Origin: Bacillota bacterium
GTDB lineage: Bacteria > Bacillota > Clostridia > TANB77 > CAG-465
NCBI GenBank assembly: GCA_023460515.1
Contig: JAEWPS010000046.1
Span: forward strand, 1-6,012
DNA: 6,012 bases
Direction of reading: 5' to 3'
Shown here: positions 1 through 5,263 of the stretch, in pieces
Numbering within the stretch: position 1 is the first letter of the stretch
Layout of the letters: the number at the start of each line of letters is the position of its first letter
Program-made: the position numbers and the translations under genes
Notes under the pieces: generated by a model
Databases searched by the model: none
What the model saw: the letters and a program-made list of their open reading frames with translations, nothing else
Told to the model about the DNA's origin: nothing

Positions 1-110
1 AATGCATTAGAAGCTCTTAAAGTTCTAATCCAACCTGATATTGTAATATCTTTTGAAATATATTCATTTGTGTTTCTGTAAATTGATTTTACTAATACAG
101 ATTTATTCAT
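1..110 (-). CDS. asnS: asparaginyl-tRNA synthetase, N-terminal fragment (cut by window start)
   Basis: Class II aminoacyl-tRNA synthetase that charges tRNA-Asn with asparagine in the cytoplasm. Only the first 36 residues are visible. They include KSIYRNT near residues 8-14 and SGWIRTLRASNA at 25-36, the opening of the OB-fold anticodon-binding domain as found in AsnRS (GW-R-R-S pattern). The ATG at 108-110 has GGAGG at 116-120 in the complementary strand with good spacing. The assignment is reinforced by the T-box leader immediately upstream, whose best specifier codon is AAC (Asn). AspRS and LysRS share the OB-fold, but the N-terminal wording and the Asn specifier favour AsnRS. The catalytic domain lies outside the window. 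Confidence 0.88.
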   Translation of the reverse strand, partial: MNKSVLVKSIYRNTNEYISKDITISGWIRTLRASNA

Positions 111-146
111 GTTTGCCTCCCATAATGTATAAAAATTTTTACAAAT

Positions 147-181
147 AAAAAAATCCTCGTTCCTATAATTAGGACGAAGAT
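147..181 (-). terminator. T-box leader attenuator terminator
   Basis: On the minus strand, AUCUUCGUCCU pairs with AGGAACGAGGAU (153-164 with 171-181, one bulged A, one G-U pair) around a six-base loop. A run of U follows (A tract 147-152 on the plus strand). It ends the asnS leader when tRNA-Asn is charged and competes with the antiterminator for 169-173. Confidence 0.85.
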
Positions 182-424
182 AAAAATCGCGGTACCACCT
201 AAATTGCTAAAAAATTAGCCTCTCAGATAAGCATATATAATATGCCTTACAGCTGTAACGGGCTGAACCGTCTAAGCCTACTAATTAAAAAAACTTTCGG
301 TTAGAAACTCAGAGATGTTCTTCAGAATAAGCATCGTATAAGGCTCACACCATCCCTTAATCGCTAAAACTACCTCTTAAACTTACTCTTCTCGTCAAAG
401 TAATACTAAATATTATTTACATTA
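147..424 (-). promoter_or_regulatory. T-box riboswitch controlling asnS (Asn specifier)
   Basis: The leader RNA runs right to left from about 424. The conserved T-box AGGUGGUACCGCG is the complement of 188-200. Upstream in the RNA are a GGUGUGA distal-loop element (complement of about 344-351), a probable specifier AAC (complement of 317-319, followed by A as is usual), a CCCGUUACAGC stretch (complement of about 251-261) and a small stem III, GCUAA/UUAGC (complement of 206-219). The antiterminator can form by pairing UUAGG (complement of 198-202) with CCUAA (complement of 169-173), which excludes the terminator at 153-181. In this family, uncharged tRNA-Asn binds the specifier and the UGGN bulge and allows read-through into asnS. 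Secondary structure was folded by eye only. Confidence 0.93.
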
Positions 425-430
425 ACTTTG

Positions 431-459
431 ATTTTACAATACTTTACTAACAAATGCAA
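431..459 (-). promoter_or_regulatory. asnS leader promoter
   Basis: On the minus strand, TTGCAT (454-459) and TAAAAT (431-436) are separated by exactly 17 bp. This predicts a transcript start near 424, just upstream of the first T-box stem. The -35 element sits about 16 bp from the -10 of the divergent gene, so the two promoters overlap. Confidence 0.6.
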
Positions 460-475
460 CTATTCTTACATACAC

Positions 476-481
476 TATAAT
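476..481 (+). promoter_or_regulatory. -10 box of the cytochrome b5-like gene
   Basis: A perfect TATAAT lies 24 bp upstream of the ATG at 505, giving a predicted start near 488 and a short leader holding the GGAGGA ribosome site. No good -35 is present at 16-18 bp spacing (453-459 reads AATGCAA), and that spot is the -35 of the divergent asnS promoter. Confidence 0.5.
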
Positions 482-504
482 AGATTGTATTTTTGGAGGA
501 TGTT

Positions 505-948
505 ATGGACAAAGAAAGAATACTTAATAAAAAGATTAATACTCTAAATGAATTAAAATCAAGACTTGTATTAAGAAGTGAAGAAGATAAAGAAGCTATT
601 GTTCAAAGAATTAAAGACACAGTTGATGATATTGAACTTATTTTAAAAGATTGTGAGTACATTAAAGAAGAAGAGGATGATGATGTAGACATAGAGATGT
701 TTGTTAAAAGAGGAGGATATAGGTGTGATTCGCAATTCACTGTAGATGAGCTTGAAAGATTTAATGATAAAGAAGAAAGACCCCTTTATATATCAGTGGA
801 TGGAACTGTTTATGATGTCACAGAAAGCAGGTTTTGGAAGGAAAGGCTGTCAGGTAAAGAAGCAAGTGAGAGAATTTTCTCTACAGCAACCTTAGAAAAT
901 CCTGAATCTTTAAATGAAGGAAAAGTAGTTGGTACATTAATAGACTAA
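505..948 (+). CDS. coiled-coil protein with cytochrome b5/MAPR-like domain
   Basis: A 147-aa, acidic, probably cytoplasmic protein with no signal peptide or membrane segment. Residues 1-58 are heptad-rich and charged (likely coiled coil or helical hairpin), followed by an acidic linker EEEDDD at 55-60. Residues about 78-147 resemble the cytochrome b5-like heme/steroid-binding (MAPR) fold: FTVDELERFN, PLYISVDGTVYDVTES, then a Trp at 111 and VVGTLI at the end. The whole protein contains no histidine, so the usual b5 axial ligands are absent; Tyr95 and Tyr103 remain. Two Cys occur at 50 and 74. The ATG at 505 is preferred to an in-frame TTG at 493 because GGAGGA (495-500) is the ribosome site for the ATG and overlaps the TTG. 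It is monocistronic. The ligand and cellular role are unknown; the domain call rests on motif resemblance. Confidence 0.75.
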   Translation: MDKERILNKKINTLNELKSRLVLRSEEDKEAIVQRIKDTVDDIELILKDCEYIKEEEDDDVDIEMFVKRGGYRCDSQFTVDELERFNDKEERPLYISVDGTVYDVTESRFWKERLSGKEASERIFSTATLENPESLNEGKVVGTLID

Positions 949-980
949 AAAGAGAAGGGCTGGCAGCCCTTCTTCCTTTT
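947..980. terminator. bidirectional terminator between convergent genes
   Basis: AGAAGGGCT (953-961) and AGCCCTTCT (965-973) form a 9-bp stem with a GGC loop. TCCTTTT follows on the plus strand, and the A run at 947-951 gives UUUUU on the minus strand. The hairpin serves both the b5-like gene (stop at 946-948) and the phosphoesterase (stop at 979-981). Confidence 0.85.
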
Positions 981-1680
981 AAATTTCTTTTCCTTCTTCA
1001 AAACTACGAATAAGGGATGAAGGGAATTTTAATAATTGCATTTCTTTTAATAAACCGCTAAGTTCGTATGAAACATGCTTTATTTGGGCTTTTGCTGAAC
1101 CATTTTTATCAATGTCTAAAAGACAGTAAGTAGCATCAGGAGTTCCTATCTTTGGCTTTCCAACACTACCATCATTTATAAATAGTTTGTTTCCAAATTG
1201 TTTTACTGATGGAATGTGAGTATGAGCACATACTAAGATGTCTTCCTCTAATTCTTCCATAACTTTCGCTGTGTTATCTCCATCTTCTAAAAGATATTCA
1301 TTAATAGCATTAGTACTTCCGTGGACAAACTTGATTTTCTTACCATTAAACTCTAATGTCATTGAGGTAGGAAGATTATCAAGGTAGTATTTATTCATAG
1401 CTCTAACTTCTTCAACAGCCCATGGAAGAGCAAAAGAATTAGTAGCGTTATCTCTTATATAAGTAAAACCACCATCAACAACTGAAGCATCATAGTTTCC
1501 TTTCAAACAAAGGATGTTTTTTCTTATAATTGTAGCAACAACTTCATTTGGATGTGGTCCGTATCCAACTAAATCTCCTAAGCAGATAGTTAAGTCTGCC
1601 TTTTCATCATCTATATCTTCTAATACTTTTCTTAAAGCATAAAGGTTACCGTGAACGTCTGATATAATAGCTAATTTCAT
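979..1680 (-). CDS. calcineurin-like metallophosphoesterase (YfcE/MJ0936-like)
   Basis: A 233-aa cytoplasmic dinuclear-metal phosphoesterase. The motifs appear in family order: DVHGN at 8-12 (Asp8, His10), GDLVGYG at 35-41 (Asp36), GNYD at 61-64 (Asn62), HGS at 120-122 and AHTH at 152-155 (His153, His155). It ends with the usual NDGSVGKP segment at 169-176, and the full active site is present. GNYD replaces the commoner GNHD/GNHE, so the proton-donor His of that motif is missing, as in the YfcE-type and bacterial Pfam Metallophos_2 proteins. Members hydrolyse phosphodiesters or phosphomonoesters in vitro; the natural substrate cannot be told from sequence. The start is supported by AGGAGG (complement of 1688-1693) seven bases upstream of the ATG. 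It is divergent from the M24 peptidase and monocistronic. Confidence 0.9.
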   Translation of the reverse strand: MKLAIISDVHGNLYALRKVLEDIDDEKADLTICLGDLVGYGPHPNEVVATIIRKNILCLKGNYDASVVDGGFTYIRDNATNSFALPWAVEEVRAMNKYYLDNLPTSMTLEFNGKKIKFVHGSTNAINEYLLEDGDNTAKVMEELEEDILVCAHTHIPSVKQFGNKLFINDGSVGKPKIGTPDATYCLLDIDKNGSAKAQIKHVSYELSGLLKEMQLLKFPSSLIRSFEEGKEI

Positions 1681-1710
1681 TTAAAGGCCTCCTATATTCA
1701 TTATTATTTA

Positions 1711-1716
1711 ATTATA
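1711..1716 (-). promoter_or_regulatory. -10 box of the phosphoesterase gene
   Basis: A perfect TATAAT on the minus strand lies 30 bp upstream of the ATG, with the AGGAGG site between. The best -35 at 16-bp spacing is TTAATA (complement of 1733-1738), which is weak. Confidence 0.5.
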
Positions 1717-1722
1717 TCATAA

Positions 1723-1750
1723 AGGACATAGATATTAAGTGAAATATAAT
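1723..1750 (+). promoter_or_regulatory. promoter of the M24 peptidase gene
   Basis: AGGACA (1723-1728, matching the last four bases of TTGACA) lies 16 bp before a perfect TATAAT (1745-1750). A start near 1757 would give a leader of about 34 nt carrying AGGGAGG at 1777-1783, seven bases before the ATG. Confidence 0.5.
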
Positions 1751-1790
1751 GTAATATAAGAATAAAGTAAGAAGTCAGGGAGGTTTAACG

Positions 1791-2867
1791 ATGAAGACAG
1801 AAAGAATAAATAGAGTATTAAAAGAAATGACTGCAAAAGGATTGAAACAGATATTAGTATCTGCACCACCTTCTATCTTTTATTTAACAGGAAAGTGGTT
1901 TAGCCCTGGAGAAAGAATGATTACTTTATTATTAAAGAGTAATGGAGATCATAAACTTGTAATAAATAGATTATTCCCAGTAGAAGAGGATTTAGGATTA
2001 GATATAGTATGGTATGGTGATTCTGATAGTCCAATAGAAACCTTAAGCAGATATATTGATAAAAATGAAGTGCTTGGAGTAGATAAAACATGGCCAGCTC
2101 ATTTTTTAATCTCTCTTATGGAGATAAATGCAGCTAAAAACTTTGTAAATGCATCTCCAATTATAGATAGAATAAGAATGATAAAAGATGAAGAAGAACG
2201 TGAACTTATGAGAATAGCTTCTCAGAAAAATGATATAGTAATGAAAAATTTATGGAATGAATTAAAAGAAGGAAAGACTGAAAAGTATTATGCAAATCTT
2301 TTAAAAGAGCTATATGAAGCAGAAGGAATGATGGAATTCTCATTTGATCCAATAATAGCTTTTAGTCCAAATGGAGCAGATCCACATCATGAAACAGATA
2401 ATACTGTTCTTAAGAAAGGGCAAAGTATAGTTATAGATATTGGAGGAGTTTATAAGTCTTATTGTTCAGATATGACTAGAACTGTATTCTTTGGAGAAGA
2501 ACCAAATGAAGAACATAGAAAAGTATATGAAATAGTTAAAGAAGCAAATCTAAGAGGAATAGCAGCAGTAAAAGAAGGTGTTAAGTTCTCAGAAATAGAT
2601 AATGCAGCAAGAAGTTACATAGAGTCTATGGGATATGGTGAATATTTTACTCATAGAACAGGACATAGCATAGGAATTGAAACTCATGACTTTGGAGATG
2701 TAGGTTCTACAAATCATGATGAAGTAAAAGAAGGTATGATATTCTCAGTAGAACCAGGAATTTATCTGAAAGATAATATTGGTGTTAGAATAGAAGACCT
2801 AGTAATGGTTAAAAAAGATGGAGCAGAAGTATTAAACTCTGTAACTAAAGAGATTGTAGTACTATAA
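1791..2867 (+). CDS. M24-family Xaa-Pro aminopeptidase/dipeptidase
   Basis: A 358-aa cytoplasmic metallopeptidase of the pita-bread fold. Residues 1-125 form the creatinase-type N-terminal domain (VSAPPSIFYLTGKW at 23-36), and 135-358 form the catalytic M24 domain. All five metal ligands are visible: Asp216 (VIDIGG) and Asp227 (YCSDMTRT), His292 (HRTGHSIG), Glu321 (SVEPGIYL) and Glu335 (VRIEDLVMV). His199 and His200 (DPHHET) fit the substrate-binding region. The length matches the short PepQ/YqhT-type proteins that cleave Xaa-Pro bonds to recycle peptides. PepQ (dipeptidase) and PepP-like (aminopeptidase) activity cannot be separated by eye, so no symbol is given. AGGGAGG precedes the ATG, and the gene stands alone. 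Confidence 0.92.
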   Translation: MKTERINRVLKEMTAKGLKQILVSAPPSIFYLTGKWFSPGERMITLLLKSNGDHKLVINRLFPVEEDLGLDIVWYGDSDSPIETLSRYIDKNEVLGVDKTWPAHFLISLMEINAAKNFVNASPIIDRIRMIKDEEERELMRIASQKNDIVMKNLWNELKEGKTEKYYANLLKELYEAEGMMEFSFDPIIAFSPNGADPHHETDNTVLKKGQSIVIDIGGVYKSYCSDMTRTVFFGEEPNEEHRKVYEIVKEANLRGIAAVKEGVKFSEIDNAARSYIESMGYGEYFTHRTGHSIGIETHDFGDVGSTNHDEVKEGMIFSVEPGIYLKDNIGVRIEDLVMVKKDGAEVLNSVTKEIVVL

Positions 2868-2896
2868 AACAAAGCGGGTATGTAACCCGCTTTGTT
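2868..2896. terminator. bidirectional terminator between M24 peptidase and lepB
   Basis: AACAAAGCGGGT (2868-2879) and ACCCGCTTTGTT (2885-2896) form a perfect 12-bp stem around a five-base loop. The U-rich 3' arm continues into UUAU on the minus strand and AUUC on the plus strand, so it can serve both convergent genes. It begins directly after the peptidase stop and includes the first two bases of the lepB stop triplet (2895-2897). Confidence 0.85.
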
Positions 2897-3440
2897 ATTC
2901 TACTTTCCCGAATTTATCAAGAGGGAAAGTTCTAAATAAAACTTTGGATTTAATATCAGAACCATCTATGTAGTGATTCTTCCAGTATCTAGCATCAGCA
3001 GAGTTAGCTCTGTTATCACCTAAGAAAAAGTACTTACCTTCTGGAACATCAAAAGTTCCATCTGTCACCTTATTAATACTATCATTAGATGGATATTTTA
3101 CATAATCCTCATCTAAGACTTCACCATTAACACTTACTACCCCATCTTTAATTACTATATGATCCTTAGGTAAACCTATAAGACGTTTAACCAATGTATC
3201 ATTTAGTTCTTTAGATTCAAATACAATAATATCTCCACGTTCAAGGTTATCTAGACTATATAATCTTCTTGTCATAAATTTTTCATGCTCTTCTATTGTA
3301 GGATACATAGAACTTGTTGGCACCTCAATTTGAAAGAATAGAAAATGTCGTACTAATAATGCTATAACAACAGCAATTCCTATTGGTAATATCCAATCAA
3401 ATAAAAATGATTTTATTCCTTTTTTTGATTTAGTCTCCAT
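2895..3440 (-). CDS. lepB: type I signal peptidase
   Basis: A membrane-bound serine protease that removes signal peptides from exported preproteins at the outer face of the membrane. From the chosen start it has 181 aa: a basic N-terminus (KSKKGIK), one transmembrane helix at about 12-36, then the catalytic domain. The nucleophile Ser44 is in PTSSMYPTI, the general base Lys85 is in LVKRLIGLP, and box E GDNRANSADARYW is at 141-153. Box E has Ala150 where many family members have Ser. The size and single helix match Gram-positive SipS-type enzymes. An upstream in-frame ATG at 3470 is rejected: a TATAAT at 3476-3481 would start the RNA on top of it. The ATG at 3440 has AGAGG about nine bases upstream. 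The gene has its own promoter and follows the nupC terminator. Confidence 0.93.
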   Translation of the reverse strand: METKSKKGIKSFLFDWILPIGIAVVIALLVRHFLFFQIEVPTSSMYPTIEEHEKFMTRRLYSLDNLERGDIIVFESKELNDTLVKRLIGLPKDHIVIKDGVVSVNGEVLDEDYVKYPSNDSINKVTDGTFDVPEGKYFFLGDNRANSADARYWKNHYIDGSDIKSKVLFRTFPLDKFGKVE

Positions 3441-3475
3441 ATAAAAAAGCCTCTCTTTCTCAATTCTCATACAAT

Positions 3476-3481
3476 ATTATA
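3476..3481 (-). promoter_or_regulatory. -10 box of lepB
   Basis: A perfect TATAAT on the minus strand predicts a transcript start near 3469, leaving a leader of about 28 nt before the ATG at 3440. No clear -35 is seen (the upstream stretch is an A/T run). The position decides the lepB start codon. Confidence 0.5.
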
Positions 3482-3512
3482 CATTTATTCCAAAGATAAT
3501 AAAATAGAAAAT

Positions 3513-3546
3513 AAAAAAAGTCTCTACATTAATCAAAATGTAGAGA
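3513..3546 (-). terminator. terminator of the nucleoside transporter gene
   Basis: On the minus strand, TCTCTACATT (complement of 3537-3546) pairs with AATGTAGAGA (complement of 3521-3530) in a perfect 10-bp stem with a six-base loop, followed by C and seven U (A run 3513-3519). It lies 14 bp after the nupC stop and separates nupC from lepB. Confidence 0.9.
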
Positions 3547-3559
3547 ACTTTAATGAATA

Positions 3560-4780
3560 TTAGAATAAGATACCAGCGATTGTTGCAGTTAAGCAAGTTG
3601 CTAAAGTACCGCCTAATAATGCTTTAAATCCTAATTTAGCAATTGTAGCTTTCTTTTCACCAGCCATACCGCCAATACCACCAATTTGGATAGCTATTGA
3701 ACTGATGTTAGCGAAACCACATAATGCATAAGTTAATATTACTATGGTTTTTTCTTGTAATGCACCGCTTGCTATATAGCTTGATAAGCTAGAGAAAGCA
3801 ACGAATTCATTTAATATTACTTTTTCACCTATTAAACTTCCAGCAGCAGATAAATCTGAAGCAGGAACTCCCATAAGGAATACTAATGGTGAGAATAACT
3901 TTCCAAGTAACCATTGGAAGCTAAGCTCTGGGAATCCGAAAAGTCCGCCAGCTAAACCTAAAATATAGTTTAGTAAAGCCATTAATGCAACGAAAGCTAT
4001 AAGCATTGCACCAACGTTAAGGGCTAGTTGTAATCCTTCAGAAGCACCATTTGCAGCTGCTTCAACAACGTTAGAAGCTGTTTTTTCAGTTTCAATGTTA
4101 ACAGAATTCTTAGTTTCAGGTTCTTCAATTTCAGGTACTAATATTTTAGAAAGTACAAGACCAGCAGGAGCTGCCATTATACTTGCAGTTAAAAGGTGAC
4201 CTGCGCTAACACCCATAGCAATATATCCAGCCATAACACCACCAGAAACAGTTGCCATACCACCAACCATTACAGTAAGTAATTCTGATTTAGTCATGTT
4301 CTTTATGTAAGGCTTAACTAATAATGGTGATTCAGTTTGACCTAAGAATATGTTACCAACAGCACTTAAAGTTTCAGCACCAGAAGTACCAAGTAATTTA
4401 GTAATTCCCATTGCTATAAACTTAACTACAGCCTGCATTACACCTAAGTAATATAATATAGACATTAATGCAGAGAAGAAAATTATAGTTGGTAAAGTGT
4501 TAACTGCAAATATATGTCCAAATGTATTTGCATCAGTTAAACTACCGAATAAGAAACTAGTACCTTCACCTGTAAAATCAATTAGTTTAGTCATAATATT
4601 ACTAATAAATTCAAAAAATGCTCTACCAACAGGAACTTTTAGTACTAATAAAGCAAAAATAACTTGTAATGCTAAACCAATTCCAACTAGTTTCCAATTG
4701 ATTTTTTTCTTGTTTTCGGATAATAAATAGGTTATACCTAGTATAGCTATTATCCCTAAGATTCCAATAAATCTGTCCAA
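3560..4780 (-). CDS. nupC: concentrative nucleoside transporter, NupC family
   Basis: A 406-aa inner-membrane symporter that takes up nucleosides using an ion gradient. Hydrophobic segments span the whole length: N-terminal helices at about 4-20 and 32-48, the gate-like core at 90-215, a soluble acidic loop at about 217-236, then further helices to the C-terminus. CNT signatures are present: GQTESPLL at 147-154, LNEFVAFSSLSSY at 323-335 and GFANISSIAIQIGGIGG at 355-371. These hold the Gln/Thr/Glu, Glu325, Asn358 and Ser361 positions that contact nucleoside in characterised CNTs. The start is TTG (4778-4780): AAGGAG lies about nine bases upstream and there is no ATG or GTG nearby in frame. It is a single-gene unit with its own terminator. 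The phosphorylase farther upstream suggests purine nucleosides among its substrates, but specificity is inferred. Confidence 0.93.
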   Translation of the reverse strand: MDRFIGILGIIAILGITYLLSENKKKINWKLVGIGLALQVIFALLVLKVPVGRAFFEFISNIMTKLIDFTGEGTSFLFGSLTDANTFGHIFAVNTLPTIIFFSALMSILYYLGVMQAVVKFIAMGITKLLGTSGAETLSAVGNIFLGQTESPLLVKPYIKNMTKSELLTVMVGGMATVSGGVMAGYIAMGVSAGHLLTASIMAAPAGLVLSKILVPEIEEPETKNSVNIETEKTASNVVEAAANGASEGLQLALNVGAMLIAFVALMALLNYILGLAGGLFGFPELSFQWLLGKLFSPLVFLMGVPASDLSAAGSLIGEKVILNEFVAFSSLSSYIASGALQEKTIVILTYALCGFANISSIAIQIGGIGGMAGEKKATIAKLGFKALLGGTLATCLTATIAGILF

Positions 4781-4845
4781 TTTCCTATCTCCTTTTCTTT
4801 TGTGAATAAAAATTTCATCTTGAATAAATATATCTTTGAGAGTTT

Positions 4846-4851
4846 ATTATA
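4846..4851 (-). promoter_or_regulatory. candidate -10 box of nupC
   Basis: TATAAT on the minus strand, 66 bp upstream of the TTG start, is the closest perfect match. The -35 at 17-bp spacing (ATCTAA, complement of 4869-4874) is poor. Several other A/T runs farther upstream could serve instead. Confidence 0.35.
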
Positions 4852-4937
4852 ATGAACTCATAAGATTCTTAGATTTAGTTTTAACAATAAGTAAAACTTA
4901 TATAACTAAAATAGTTTTGAATAAAAAAATTAAGTAG

Positions 4938-4965
4938 TATAGATTATATAAATATATAGTCTATA
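4938..4965. repeat. AT-rich palindrome upstream of nupC
   Basis: A 28-bp dyad with arms TATAGATTATATA and TATATAGTCTATA has a single T/C asymmetry and a two-base centre. It lies about 90 bp upstream of the candidate nupC -10. It could be an operator or cruciform, but such dyads also arise by chance in DNA this AT-rich. Confidence 0.35.
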
Positions 4966-4998
4966 TTAATAATTTCTATATATTATACATTATATTGT

Positions 4999-5026
4999 TT
5001 GAATAATAAATAAATATATATATAAT
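4999..5026 (+). promoter_or_regulatory. possible plus-strand promoter before the small ORF
   Basis: TTGAAT (4999-5004) and TATAAT (5021-5026) are separated by 16 bp, pointing right. A start near 5033 would give a leader of about 54 nt to the GTG at 5087. In 14% GC DNA such matches are cheap, so this stands only as support for the small ORF. Confidence 0.28.
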
Positions 5027-5086
5027 TATATTTTTTGTCTAAAATACAAGATTTATAAGGAATAAATGTATTAAATTGGAGAAAGT

Positions 5087-5206
5087 GTGCTTGGTATTAT
5101 GCTTTTCGGTTCTTTTGCGGCACTACAATTATTTTTTAACGTATTAGACGACTTACATATCAGAAAGCCAGTCGTAATTAGTGCTCGCTCTCAAAAAAAG
5201 TTTTAA
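5087..5206 (+). CDS. candidate 39-aa single-helix membrane peptide
   Basis: I do not recognise this. From a GTG at 5087 the frame gives a hydrophobic stretch VLGIMLFGSFAALQLFFNVL (1-20), then a charged tail, DDLHIRKP and a basic SARSQKKF end: a topology with one membrane helix and a basic tail. GGAG at 5078-5081 lies five bases before the GTG, and an internal ATG at 5099 would be too far from it. The frame is open from 5075, so it could also be the broken C-terminal end of a longer membrane protein. Its GC (about 39%) is far above the 14% of the DNA to its left. The opposite strand is also open here, but its translation looks like the antisense of a membrane segment. It may be non-coding. Confidence 0.25.
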   Translation: MLGIMLFGSFAALQLFFNVLDDLHIRKPVVISARSQKKF

Positions 5207-5226
5207 ATTTCCTATACGTTAAAAAA
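5132..5226. repeat. perfect 13-bp inverted repeat bounding 69 bp
   Basis: TTTTTTAACGTAT (5132-5144) recurs as its complement ATACGTTAAAAAA (5214-5226). Inside it, ATTAGACGACT (5144-5154) and AGTCGTAAT (5170-5178) can pair with a two-base bulge. The right arm merges with the U tract of the phosphorylase terminator. The arms could be a transcript stem or the ends of a tiny non-autonomous element. Confidence 0.6.
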
Positions 5227-5245
5227 GAGCAGCTGATGCTGCTCT
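5221..5245 (-). terminator. terminator of the purine nucleoside phosphorylase gene
   Basis: On the minus strand, AGAGCAGC (complement of 5238-5245) pairs with GCTGCTCT (complement of 5226-5233) across a four-base loop and is followed by a U run (A run 5221-5226). It lies 18 bp past the stop and ends the transcript well before nupC. Confidence 0.88.
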
Positions 5246-5263
5246 AATGCTATTTTAAGAATT

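Larger units (their letters stand above)
4781..5263. other. 483-bp intergenic region between nupC and the phosphorylase
   Basis: From 4801 to 5078 the DNA is about 14% GC by hand count and holds the nupC -10, an AT palindrome (4938-4965) and a possible plus-strand promoter. At about 5079 it changes to about 39% GC up to 5192, with a candidate small ORF and a 13-bp inverted repeat, and it ends in the phosphorylase terminator. I looked for a purine riboswitch on the minus strand upstream of nupC and saw none of its conserved junction sequences. Confidence 0.7.

Noticed and set aside
493..504. Upstream TTG start for the b5-like gene
   Set aside because: The TTG overlaps the GGAGGA ribosome site that serves the ATG at 505, and it has no site of its own.
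4497..4730. 77-aa open frame on the plus strand
   Set aside because: It lies wholly antisense to the nupC coding region, has no ribosome site, and its translation has the Pro/Lys/Ser-rich look of an antisense membrane-protein frame.
5010..5030. TA-dinucleotide run
   Set aside because: Short low-complexity sequence expected in 14% GC intergenic DNA; no evidence of a functional repeat.
4801..5080. Purine riboswitch in the nupC leader
   Set aside because: I searched the minus strand for the conserved junction and loop bases and found none; the region is nearly pure A/T.
5109..5119. GGTTCTTTTGC resembling the inverted-repeat tip of IS6 or ISL3 insertion sequences
   Set aside because: The likeness stops after about 11 bases, no matching second end is seen, and there is no transposase or target duplication in the window.
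5082..5205. Open frame on the minus strand across the composition island
   Set aside because: It has no start codon with a ribosome site, and its sequence (AAKEPKSIIPSTLSPI) is typical of the antisense of a hydrophobic helix.
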